64,000 bases of DNA from an uncultured Cellulophaga sp. (GTDB taxonomy: Bacteria > Bacteroidota > Bacteroidia > Flavobacteriales > Flavobacteriaceae), in the NCBI GenBank assembly GCA_947496695.1, contig CANMEI010000002.1:1-64000 (forward strand), read 5' to 3'. Position 1 is the stretch's first letter. Each line of letters opens with the position of its first letter. The notes under the pieces are model-generated. The model did not search any database. It saw only the letters and a list, made by a program, of their open reading frames with translations, and was not told the origin of the DNA. The translations under genes were made by a program, and so were the position numbers. Positions 46,155 to 55,246 of the stretch are shown here, one piece after another.

Positions 46155-49100
46155 ATGAACAAAGATAAAATTACACAAATACCAGACGCTGATTTATCAA
46201 GTGCAGGAGATGATTTTCATGTCTTATGGACAATGAAAAAAACCTTTGAGCTTTTAAGTTTTGAAGAAGAAGGCCTTAAAACATTATATATTGAAGGAAT
46301 TGAGAAGGCACTAGGAGAAAAGGCAGATCCAACTGGAGAGAAGCTTTTAGGAGTTGACTTAACAGAATACTATGGAGATGAAGAGTTTGAAAAAGCAACG
46401 AAAATTATAGTTTCTCAATTGAAATACAGTACACTTAGAGCTAACGAAAATTATACTTTTTCAAAACTTTATAAAGGTAAAAAAAGTGGTTCATTTGACG
46501 GATCTTTAATTCATCGATTGGCTACAATTTTTAAAACTTTATTAGATCAATATGGGAGAGATTTGGTTTTAAAAAAAGTTACTTTAAAACTAGTTAGCAA
46601 TAGAGTTTTTAATATTAATCAATTAAAAAAAATAAAAAGGATTCAAGAGTATCTTAAAACTAACAAGCGGAAAATTAGTTTTAATAAAGTACTAACTGAT
46701 TTGTCAATAAACAAAGATTCACTAAAGAAACTACATGAAGCTTCAAAGTTGAGCCTCACAGAGTTTACCGACTTCTTTAAGCTGCTTGATTTTGAAGATT
46801 GCGGAGTAAATTCAAGATATAACTTAAAGTTAGAATTAATTAAAGCTATTTCTGACACTAGTAATAGTAGTAAAAGTCAATACAATGAGTTGTTCCAGTT
46901 AGTTTGGAATAAAATGATGCCCGAATCAAGAAATCAAAGGAGAATTTTGGTTACTGATTTAATTGCTAGCCTAGGTTTTAATAGTGGTAGTATCGAAAAT
47001 TTATTTCCTGTAAGTCAGAAATTTGAAAGAGTAGAAAACATTGTTGTACGAGAACAGATAAAAGAAATATTAGATACAATTCAAAATAACAAAAACTCTC
47101 TTCCTATTTGTCTTCATGGAAAAGCAGGTATTGGCAAATCAACTATAACCCAACAGGTTCAAAAAGATATACCGAGTCATTCTGAGTGCATAATATTTGA
47201 TTGTTATGGGAAAGGAGCTTATCAAAATCCAGAAGATAAGAGACATTTACATAAATACGCTTTACTTCATTTATCTAATGAGTTAGCAAAAAGATTAGGT
47301 GTTAGTTTTTTAACAGATAGGAATGAATCAAATGAGGTTTATTTAAAAGAAATAAGAAAAAGAATTGTTAGAGGAATTGAAATTTTAAAAAATAGAAACT
47401 CTAATGCTACCTTAACCATAATAATTGACGCAGGAGATAATAGTATTACTGAAGCTAACAATAACGGAGAAAAAAACTTTGTAGATGACTTATTAAAGAT
47501 TGATATTCCAATAGGTTTAAACTTAATTATAACGACAAGAACTTATCGAAAAGGGATTCTGAATTTACCAAAAAACTTTATTGATATAGAGATAAAACCT
47601 TTTAATTTAAATGAAACTGAGAAATTTATTAAGTTCTATTTCAAAAGTATCTCAAAGGAGGAAGTGCAAGAGTTTTATAAATATACTTATGGAATACCAA
47701 GAGTTCAGTTAAATTCTATAGGAAGTAAGAAACAACAGATAGGTGAAATTATAAAAAACTTAAAACCTGAAGGAAAAACAGTTGAAGATTTAATTTATGC
47801 AACAATTGAAGAGGCTGAAAAGAAAGTAGGAAAGAATGATAAACATAAAATTGATTCTTTTTTTCAACTTTTAATCACACTACCTAGACCAGTTCCTATT
47901 GATTATTTATCAAAAATAATCAATGTAGAGATAACTTTTTTAGAAGATATCTCTTCAGATATTTGGAGTGGTCTAATTTATCAAAATAATAGTTTTGAAT
48001 TTAGAGATGAAGATTTCGAAAACTATATAAGAAAAAAGTATTTTCTATCTGATAACGAAAAGCACAACCTTGCTGATGTTTTTTTATCAAAAGCTGATAC
48101 AGATCATTATGCTTCAGTTAATTTAGGATATATTTTATATAATTCTAATAAGCATGAAGAGTTAATAGATATTGTTTTAAAAAAGCAATATATAAAGGTT
48201 CCTAATGACCCAATAAGAAACAGAGAGATATACATTAGCAGGACAAAGTTAGCAATGAAAGTTTGTAAAGAAAATGAAGACAATCTAACTTTTTTTAAAC
48301 TGTCACTTATTGCCGCAGAAGAGGCTAAAACAGATAAAAAACTAACAGAATTATTAACTGATTATCCTGATTTAGTCTCTAAATTTAATGACGATACTTC
48401 TTTAATTCGATTAAAACTAAATTCTGATGAAAAGTCATGGGCAGGTTCATTTCATTTAAAATTAGCAGGATATCTTTCAAGAAACTCCAAAAATAAAAAA
48501 GAAGCCCTTAGGCATTTAAAAACTGCTAGAGATTGGATAAATTGGAGGTTTCATTCAAATTTCAAGAAGGATGAAAATGATTATGAAAATAGGTTTTCAA
48601 TTTCTAGTATAGATATTGCTTATCAAACAGAAGCCGTTTTAAGAATTTTTGGTACTGAAGAAGCTGTAAATTCTATAAATCGATGGACTCCTAAAAATGT
48701 TAGATTGTCAGCGGGAAATTACTTAGCTAATAATATTTTATCGTTAGACAGCTCTAGTCAGATATCAGATTGGTTAAAGTATAATAAGTTTCGAATTGAC
48801 GTAAAAATATATTTAATATGTAATTTGTTTAAGTTCGAAAAGAAAATTGACTTTGATTTAATTGAAATTGCTAAGTATTTTGAAAAAATACTCTCCAAAA
48901 CGAACATTAAATTTGAACAGAGTTTTCAGTTATATATTGTCAACTTTTCCGAGATACTAACTTATTACAAAATAAATAAACATATAATATTAAGACTACT
49001 ATCACATCTTACATATTCAAAACTTAAAAGAGCTCCAAGCTTTTATAGTCGTCAATACGGAGACAGGGATGAAGTAGGTGAAATGAATCTGTTTTTTAGA

Positions 49101-52100
49101 ATAGAGTGTTTAAAGCACTCGTTAAAAAACAAAAAATTATCGCTTAAAGATGTTTATCCAAAAAAGTTTGAAAATATTGATAAAATTGAAGATTATAAAA
49201 AAAGAAAATCAATAGAAAGAGATAAAAAGGAGTTTAAAAGTTTTTTTAAATATGCTGTTACTATATATCAACTAAGGAGTGACATTTTTGGTAATGTAAT
49301 TAATACAGATGGGATTACTAAAGAATTTGAGAACATCTGTGATAATTATAATAAGGATTATGATTTTCATTACACAAATGGATATCAATCTAAAGAGATG
49401 TTGAATTATTTAGTTGGTCTTCTTGTCGAAATTATTACATTATCAAATAAAAAAGAATTAATAGAGAAACTTAATTTTTCATTTAGTGGTAAGTCTAACC
49501 AACTGACTTATCGATTTTCCATTTTAGAAAAATTAATTCATTTAGAAGGTTTTTCTAATATAAACCTCGTATTACTTAATGAAATCGATGAGTTAATTAA
49601 GAATAGTTCGCAGACATCACAAAATATGGTAGACAACTATATTAAATGTGCTTTGTTGGGCAAGAGCATTGATGCTGAAACTGGGAAGTATTTTTTTAAT
49701 GAATCAATCAGTGCTATTAATGAAATAGATTATGAAGCTACTTCAAAAATAAAATGCCTCTATGGTTTAACAAGTTTGGGAATAGAAAAGTCTAGTCCAA
49801 GATTAGCTTATGAATTTTCAAGATTTGTAGAATACGCTCATATAAAACTCCAGGGATATGATCATTTTCCTTATTATGCTTCAATTTCAGGAGTTTCAAA
49901 TTTAGACATATCATCTACTTATGCAATTCTTTGTAGATGGCATCATAGAGATGTTATTAATATTACAGAATACATTACCTCGTTACTTCATAAATCTTTA
50001 GATAAAGATTTTAGTACAGTTGAAGTTTTAAGTCCATTATTTAATCTGAGTAGATATCATTCTTATTCAGATGATTTAATAGAATACCTGAAACTGATTT
50101 TTTCCAAATTTGATAAAAAAAGAGATGTAACAAATAAAACAAAGTTTATTCAATCACTATTTAGAAACTTAACTTTAGTTAAAAATATAAGTGTAATTAA
50201 AGTGATTTATGAAGAAATTAAATCAGGTGCTTTTATAGAAAAAGATATTGTTTATGATATAAAACATTATTTAGATTTTAGAGAAAGTGTTGAGAGAGAA
50301 GAAAAATCGACTTATAAAAATGATTTCTCTAAAGAAAAGTATAAACATAATATTGATTTAACTACAATAAACATCTCATCTACAAAGAGTTTAGAAAACT
50401 CTATTAATCAAATAGTAGAACAAAGTGATAAGTATACAAATCGATGGGAAATAGATAACTTTTTATTAGATTTAAAAAACAAATGTTCTTCCAGAGATTA
50501 CATTTCACATCTTGATGCATTAATAGATATTGACTTAGGTCTTTTAGATTATTCTACTTTAGAAACTGCATTAGAAGAAAGGCTAAAAGAATGGAGTATT
50601 CATCCAGCTGTAAAGCAATGGAAGAAAACAAAATTTAATTATGTGATTTCAAATTGGTTTAAACATTTTAATAATGGATATTTTGATGTACATGGAATTA
50701 AGAGATTAGCTGATATATTTAGCATCAACGATACAGAATTAGCAGAAGTCATAGTTGAAATCATTCCAGAAAAAATAGAACAATTATCGGATGAATCTAT
50801 TTATGATTCTTTTCAATTAACAAAATTAAAGTTAAATAAAATTGAAAATGAACAATTAATAGATTGGTCTTTATCTCGATGGAATAAGAATATAAACCCA
50901 AAGGAAAGTGATGGAATTTGGAATGAATCTTTAATTCCTCCAACCGATTCAAATCAAACAATTGCAAACTTATTAAGGTTTTTATTAGGGCAACCAGATA
51001 AAAATTTAAGATGGAGAGCAATACATTCAATTAGACAACTTCTAAAATTTGGTAATACAAGCATATTACAAATACTATTGTCTCAACAAAATGAAGTGGA
51101 TTGCTATCCTTTTCAAAATAAAAATTATATTTTCTATTGGATGTCGGCTAAGCTGTATTTATGGATAGCTATTGAAAGAATTAGTAATGAAAATCCAAAT
51201 TTATTAGAAGAATTTAAAACTATCTTTTTAAATGAATTAGATAATGATGAATTACCACATGTCTTGATTAAATTTTATATTAAGAGAACTTGTTTGAATT
51301 TATATGAGCATAATTCATCTATTTTCAGTGATGAAGAACTTAAGTCCATTAAAGAGTGTTTAGAAACAAAGCTTAGAAAAGTACAAGAAAGAAGTTTTAT
51401 CAGTCAACCAAGTAAATATTCAAGAACCGGAAAAGAATGGAGGTTTGATTTTAATACGATGGATACGATTCCCTATTGGTACAATGGATTAGGCGATATT
51501 TTTGGTGTTTCTGGTTATAAGGTAGCAGATATTTCAGAGAAATATATTGTTGAGAAGTGGGGATATACAGGAAACACAAATAAAGATGACTATATTAAGT
51601 TGATTCTCAGAGAAAGAGATTGGTCATTAACTAGAAACGATCATGGGAGTAATCCTGAAATAGAGAGTTTAAGTATTTATTTCGAGTATCATGCTATGTT
51701 TTGCGCTGCAAATGATTTACTTAAGAAAGAACCTCAATTGGAGAGAAGTGAATGGGATTCTTGGGAATATTGGTTAGATTCCAAATCCATTACATGGGAT
51801 GAATTTTGGGTTTCGGATTTAATTGACCCAATTCCTCTAGAAGAAAAATTTTGGAAAAAAGAGTTTGATAAATTTGATATTACTTGGAGAGATAATATTA
51901 ATGATGAGAAATTTGATAAAGAAATAGGCTTTACTAATTTTTATGGTGACAGTTTTATAATCCCATATGGAGGTTATAAACGATATATAGGGGAGAATAC
52001 GGAATCAATTTACATTCGTTCTGCTTTAGTCTCGGAAAAAGGCTCAGAGGCATTGTTACGAGCTTTACAAACTGCAAAAAATCATCATGATTATGCATTT

Positions 52101-52610
52101 CCCATTGAAGATGATAATGAGAGGTTTGAAATAAATCAATTTGGCTTTACTTATGAAAGTTGGTTAAAGTATGTTGAAGGAAAATCAGATGGTTTGGATA
52201 GGCATGATTATTTATACAAAGATATTGGTTATAAAATTCCAACTATTGGAGAGAAAATTCAAGATTTACTTCCTCTTAGATATAGTAAGGATATGAAAAA
52301 AGGATTTATTAGTGAAAAACTAATATCTGTTTATGAAAATTGGAATGAATTATCCGACACAAGATATAGAGATGTAAATCTAATAGAAAGTAATGGGAAT
52401 ATATTAAAAATAGATTTCAAATTTATACTAGATATTTTGCGTAAAAGTAATAAAAGCATGCTTATAAAATGTGAAATAGAAAGGCAATTAAAAGAACACA
52501 TCTATGATTACCAAACCGATTCAAGACCATGGAACCAAACAAAAATATATTTAATAAAGTCAGATGGAACAATTAAAGTACTCAGAAGAAAAAGTATTAA
52601 AACTAGGTAA
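46155..52610 (+). CDS. Large STAND-type NTPase with N-terminal nuclease-like domain (Avs/AVAST type 3-like defence candidate)
   Basis: The 2151-residue protein has three regions. Residues 1-160 resemble a Cap4/DUF4297 PD-(D/E)XK nuclease: SAGDDFHVLW, LYIEGIE (Glu47), LGVDLTEYYGD (Asp68) and IVSQLKYS (Gln88-x-Lys90). Residues 290-600 are a P-loop ATPase: Walker A HGKAGIGKST (321-330), Walker B LTIIIDAGDN (420-429) and the sensor-like LIITTRTYR (about 457-465). The remaining ~1500 residues are helical with repeats and a distinctive end (RSALVSEKGSEALLRALQT). The length and layout match Avs antiphage sensors that bind a phage protein and then cut DNA. It overlaps the next gene by 47 bases. The defence role and type are inferred. 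Confidence 0.7.
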   Translation: MNKDKITQIPDADLSSAGDDFHVLWTMKKTFELLSFEEEGLKTLYIEGIEKALGEKADPTGEKLLGVDLTEYYGDEEFEKATKIIVSQLKYSTLRANENYTFSKLYKGKKSGSFDGSLIHRLATIFKTLLDQYGRDLVLKKVTLKLVSNRVFNINQLKKIKRIQEYLKTNKRKISFNKVLTDLSINKDSLKKLHEASKLSLTEFTDFFKLLDFEDCGVNSRYNLKLELIKAISDTSNSSKSQYNELFQLVWNKMMPESRNQRRILVTDLIASLGFNSGSIENLFPVSQKFERVENIVVREQIKEILDTIQNNKNSLPICLHGKAGIGKSTITQQVQKDIPSHSECIIFDCYGKGAYQNPEDKRHLHKYALLHLSNELAKRLGVSFLTDRNESNEVYLKEIRKRIVRGIEILKNRNSNATLTIIIDAGDNSITEANNNGEKNFVDDLLKIDIPIGLNLIITTRTYRKGILNLPKNFIDIEIKPFNLNETEKFIKFYFKSISKEEVQEFYKYTYGIPRVQLNSIGSKKQQIGEIIKNLKPEGKTVEDLIYATIEEAEKKVGKNDKHKIDSFFQLLITLPRPVPIDYLSKIINVEITFLEDISSDIWSGLIYQNNSFEFRDEDFENYIRKKYFLSDNEKHNLADVFLSKADTDHYASVNLGYILYNSNKHEELIDIVLKKQYIKVPNDPIRNREIYISRTKLAMKVCKENEDNLTFFKLSLIAAEEAKTDKKLTELLTDYPDLVSKFNDDTSLIRLKLNSDEKSWAGSFHLKLAGYLSRNSKNKKEALRHLKTARDWINWRFHSNFKKDENDYENRFSISSIDIAYQTEAVLRIFGTEEAVNSINRWTPKNVRLSAGNYLANNILSLDSSSQISDWLKYNKFRIDVKIYLICNLFKFEKKIDFDLIEIAKYFEKILSKTNIKFEQSFQLYIVNFSEILTYYKINKHIILRLLSHLTYSKLKRAPSFYSRQYGDRDEVGEMNLFFRIECLKHSLKNKKLSLKDVYPKKFENIDKIEDYKKRKSIERDKKEFKSFFKYAVTIYQLRSDIFGNVINTDGITKEFENICDNYNKDYDFHYTNGYQSKEMLNYLVGLLVEIITLSNKKELIEKLNFSFSGKSNQLTYRFSILEKLIHLEGFSNINLVLLNEIDELIKNSSQTSQNMVDNYIKCALLGKSIDAETGKYFFNESISAINEIDYEATSKIKCLYGLTSLGIEKSSPRLAYEFSRFVEYAHIKLQGYDHFPYYASISGVSNLDISSTYAILCRWHHRDVINITEYITSLLHKSLDKDFSTVEVLSPLFNLSRYHSYSDDLIEYLKLIFSKFDKKRDVTNKTKFIQSLFRNLTLVKNISVIKVIYEEIKSGAFIEKDIVYDIKHYLDFRESVEREEKSTYKNDFSKEKYKHNIDLTTINISSTKSLENSINQIVEQSDKYTNRWEIDNFLLDLKNKCSSRDYISHLDALIDIDLGLLDYSTLETALEERLKEWSIHPAVKQWKKTKFNYVISNWFKHFNNGYFDVHGIKRLADIFSINDTELAEVIVEIIPEKIEQLSDESIYDSFQLTKLKLNKIENEQLIDWSLSRWNKNINPKESDGIWNESLIPPTDSNQTIANLLRFLLGQPDKNLRWRAIHSIRQLLKFGNTSILQILLSQQNEVDCYPFQNKNYIFYWMSAKLYLWIAIERISNENPNLLEEFKTIFLNELDNDELPHVLIKFYIKRTCLNLYEHNSSIFSDEELKSIKECLETKLRKVQERSFISQPSKYSRTGKEWRFDFNTMDTIPYWYNGLGDIFGVSGYKVADISEKYIVEKWGYTGNTNKDDYIKLILRERDWSLTRNDHGSNPEIESLSIYFEYHAMFCAANDLLKKEPQLERSEWDSWEYWLDSKSITWDEFWVSDLIDPIPLEEKFWKKEFDKFDITWRDNINDEKFDKEIGFTNFYGDSFIIPYGGYKRYIGENTESIYIRSALVSEKGSEALLRALQTAKNHHDYAFPIEDDNERFEINQFGFTYESWLKYVEGKSDGLDRHDYLYKDIGYKIPTIGEKIQDLLPLRYSKDMKKGFISEKLISVYENWNELSDTRYRDVNLIESNGNILKIDFKFILDILRKSNKSMLIKCEIERQLKEHIYDYQTDSRPWNQTKIYLIKSDGTIKVLRRKSIKTR

Positions 52611-53253
52611 GACCCTAATCTCAGAATTAGAGCTTGATTCTACCGTTAACACTTTAGCTAGATGGCTAGCACATTATATTGCTGAATTAATTCAAAAAAT
52701 TGAAATCTCTAATTCTAAGGAAGAAAAAAAACAATTAAAGAAAGAGTGTTGCGAACTAATACTTGAGCTTTGGAATAAACGAGAAAGATTACCTATTAAG
52801 AATCCAACAGAAAGACTTAAACCTATTATTTCTGTATTAGAATTACTAAAAGAGAGAGAACATCCTTTTATTCCATTTTACATTCCTAATAATTCAAGAA
52901 ATAAAAACACTAAAACTTGGTCTGAATTTTTAAAAATTGTAAAAGAAAATTCAGAAAAAATATTTAATAAGTCTTTATTATCCCTTATTGATGATAAAAT
53001 TTTAGAAAAAGATAATAAGTGGGTAGAAAATCATGGTGAATTTTTAAGTGATGAAGAAAAAACAATAATTGAATATTTAAATGAAAAAAAATCAATAGAA
53101 ATTGAATATGTTGATTTTCTAGAAAAGGAAAAAAAGAAAACAGATTCAGAAAAAATTAGTAACTTATTAAATCAATTAGAAGCGCTTCTTGACGAACAAA
53201 AGAAAGCATTATTGAGTTTAAGAAACACCATAGTTGATGGTAAAAACAATTAA
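52564..53253 (+). CDS. Partner protein of the large NTPase (Avs3b-like position)
   Basis: The 229-residue protein starts inside the last 47 bases of the NTPase gene in another frame; the only ATG is at 52564, so the overlap is real. It is entirely helical and charged. CCELILELWNKRERLPIKNP and TERLKPIISVLELL mark a compact N-terminal region; the C-terminus (LLNQLEALLDEQKKALLSL) is coiled-coil-like. No catalytic motif is visible. Overlap implies translational coupling and a fixed ratio with the NTPase. In type 3 AVAST loci a small second gene accompanies the sensor; this could be its equivalent. Confidence 0.65.
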   Translation: MEQLKYSEEKVLKLGKTLISELELDSTVNTLARWLAHYIAELIQKIEISNSKEEKKQLKKECCELILELWNKRERLPIKNPTERLKPIISVLELLKEREHPFIPFYIPNNSRNKNTKTWSEFLKIVKENSEKIFNKSLLSLIDDKILEKDNKWVENHGEFLSDEEKTIIEYLNEKKSIEIEYVDFLEKEKKKTDSEKISNLLNQLEALLDEQKKALLSLRNTIVDGKNN

Positions 53254-53334
53254 CTATAGAGCCTTGCACCTCATTTCCACTTCAAAATAATAACTCACTG
53301 ATAATCTCCTAAAGTTATTTTCTATATCGATAAT

Positions 53335-54000
53335 CTACATTCTCTTATCATTACTCCCCCTATCAAAAGCTACTAAATTAAATAACTGTCGCATTCTAGA
53401 ACGAATACGATTACCATAACGCCCCTCTAATTCTTGAGCATTAAGATTCGTAGTAGCATGTGTCTTTATTTTTGTTTGTAAAAAGAATTCATAACGAGAA
53501 AGAAGTATTTCCCCCATTACATTACAATCTTTTCCATAATGTCTCCCCATAGGCTCTACTCCTAAATCATCAAAACAAAAGAATTGACTATCTCCATAAT
53601 CTTCAATAGTTTTATAGCCAATATGATTAAAACCAAAAGCAATATTTCTAGTAGGTATAATTTTATAGGGTCTTTGATGTGGTACCATATGCCGTAACAG
53701 TTTCATTAAACTAGTTTTCCCACAACCAACAGGGCCTGTTAGTAGAATTCCCTTAGTTGTATCTATTCCTAGCTTTTTGCAATTGGTTTCGTCTTGAATA
53801 AAGTAATTGCAGAGTTTAAAAAGAATCTCTCGGTCGTCATCTATAATTTTAAAATCTTTACCAAACAATAATTTCCCTTTAGCATCCAAGTAAATAAGCA
53901 TTTTATCGAAATTGTAAAGTACCCTAGTTCCATCGAACTCTCCTAACGAATACGTACTATTTCCTTCAACAATCATATGTGGTTTTAGTAGTTTTTTCAT
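53335..54000 (-). CDS. DnaC/IstB-like ATPase
   Basis: ATG 54000 is chosen over a GTG 36 bases upstream because it follows a TGAGG ribosome-binding sequence. The 221-residue product has Walker A TGPVGCGKTS (about 88-97), Walker B FFCFDDLGVEP and ILLSRYEFFLQTKIKTHATTN, typical of DnaC/IstB helicase-loader ATPases. It ends with the Arg-rich GNRIRSRMRQLF, which contains the arginine finger. In conjugative elements such proteins usually accompany replication. It follows the wHTH protein gene in a coupled unit. Confidence 0.85.
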   Translation of the reverse strand: MKKLLKPHMIVEGNSTYSLGEFDGTRVLYNFDKMLIYLDAKGKLLFGKDFKIIDDDREILFKLCNYFIQDETNCKKLGIDTTKGILLTGPVGCGKTSLMKLLRHMVPHQRPYKIIPTRNIAFGFNHIGYKTIEDYGDSQFFCFDDLGVEPMGRHYGKDCNVMGEILLSRYEFFLQTKIKTHATTNLNAQELEGRYGNRIRSRMRQLFNLVAFDRGSNDKRM

Positions 54001-54032
54001 AATATAAAACCTCAGGGTTATGAATCCGACGC

Positions 54033-54572
54033 TCACAGAGGCTCATCGTAATTTTTATCTGAACTGGTCTTTAAGTTGTCCTGATATGGAACAGTTACAT
54101 TTTGTTTTTCTTCAGTTTTAGAATGCTGAGAATTTAATTTTTTAAAATTTTCGTGTTTGTTTAAGTTTTTATTGTTTTCTATAGTTTGTATATGTTTGTT
54201 AATAGATACCAATGCTTGTCCATTACTTGTCTCAATATTGGTACGACTTAGGTACAGAGCTTGTTCGGTACTTGTCCCAAAATGGAACATCTTAATTCTA
54301 CTCCCTTTAAATGGATTGTGAGAAGGTGTGTATCGTAAATATTCCCAATGACTTAATTCCTTTATACATCTATGGTAGGTAGATTTAGAACCAATCTTTG
54401 AAATTTCCATTACTTCTGCCCTATTCACATAGAATTCTTCTTTAAAAAAATTGGTGTTCCATATTTGAAATAACCCCACATACAAACTTATATGTGTTGG
54501 ATTTAAGCGAGTGTCTTTAGAGAATTGCATGAAGACATTGTTCAGGTGTTTAATATAATTTACATCTTCCAT
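54033..54572 (-). CDS. Winged-helix replication or regulatory protein of the element
   Basis: The 179-residue protein has an N-terminal helical domain with LNPTHISLYVGLFQIWN and EVMEISKIGSKSTYHRCIKEL, which reads as a DnaD/RepA-like winged helix, followed by a polar tail. Together with the DnaC-like ATPase it resembles an initiator plus loader pair. Its coding start lies in the first copy of an 18-base direct repeat that flanks a GC-rich insert. Function inferred from context. Confidence 0.6.
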   Translation of the reverse strand: MEDVNYIKHLNNVFMQFSKDTRLNPTHISLYVGLFQIWNTNFFKEEFYVNRAEVMEISKIGSKSTYHRCIKELSHWEYLRYTPSHNPFKGSRIKMFHFGTSTEQALYLSRTNIETSNGQALVSINKHIQTIENNKNLNKHENFKKLNSQHSKTEEKQNVTVPYQDNLKTSSDKNYDEPL

Positions 54573-54673
54573 AATCTATTGGAAATTTGATCCCAACGCG
54601 CCGGCTGGCTCCTTCGTTAAAACAGCCCACAGGACTGTTTCTTTACACTCGACCCTATAATTTACATCTTCCA
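54554..54673. repeat. 18-base direct repeat flanking an 84-base GC-rich insert
   Basis: TATAATTTACATCTTCCA occurs exactly at 54554-54571 and 54656-54673, 102 bases apart. The 84 bases between include GCGCCGGCTGG and a hairpin (AAACAG/CTGTTT), clearly less AT-rich than the neighbours. The first copy is the start of the wHTH gene, so the insert sits immediately upstream of its start codon. Confidence 0.75.
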
Positions 54674-54680
54674 AAGTGCT

Positions 54681-54959
54681 TTAGAATTTGTTGTGAACTC
54701 TGTTCCTTTCTAACACCTGTATAATTTCTTGATACTCATAATACAACACCCCTCCTACTTTGGTATAGGGTAATGTTCCATTAATTCGTAGATTTTGCAA
54801 AGTGCCTGGAGATATTCCTAATAAGTCTCTCACCTCTGGAGATTTTAGCCATTTCTTCTTTGTATGGCTCGGTTGGCTATCTAATAATTGTTTTATATCC
54901 TCTAGTAATGCCATTTTAAACTCTCGAAGATCTTCGGTGGTAATAATTGTTGCTCCCAT
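54681..54959 (-). CDS. Excisionase-type helix-turn-helix protein
   Basis: The 92-residue protein has a helix-turn-helix of the MerR/excisionase kind (KKWLKSPEVRDLLGISPGTL then QNLRINGTLPYTKVGGVLYY), as found in small regulatory or excisionase-like proteins of Bacteroidota mobile elements. It lies upstream of the wHTH and ATPase genes on the same strand. It may regulate excision or the element's replication genes; no matching integrase is present in the window. Confidence 0.85.
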   Translation of the reverse strand: MGATIITTEDLREFKMALLEDIKQLLDSQPSHTKKKWLKSPEVRDLLGISPGTLQNLRINGTLPYTKVGGVLYYEYQEIIQVLERNRVHNKF

Positions 54960-55074
54960 ATTTGTAAAATTGTTTTAAAAAACAAAGCCGCCAAGGTTCA
55001 TCCGTTTAATGACGACTTTGCTTCGATTTGACTTTCGTTCTACAAAATTGGTGGGTTTTGTTGGGAGTTTTTCA

Positions 55075-55228
55075 CAAGTTACACCCGACTTGGGTGAAAA
55101 ATTAACATTTATATTTTAAACCTGTTTAGGGCTATTTAACATGTAATTATAGGAATGCTAAAAATCAAATTATACAAAATATCGCTAAATTGTATTTATT
55201 GCGGAATTCCCGAGTTGGGTGTAACTTG
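55075..55228. repeat. 20-base inverted repeat pair with internal dyads (operator candidate)
   Basis: CAAGTTACACCCGACTTGGG (55075-55094) and the reverse complement of 55209-55228 agree at 18 of 20 positions. Each copy contains its own dyad, CACCC-N5-GGG. The pair is 114 bases apart, upstream of the helix-turn-helix gene and just after the rteC-like gene. It may be an operator for either regulator. Confidence 0.6.
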
Positions 55229-55246
55229 GGAAAATGATAATCCTAT

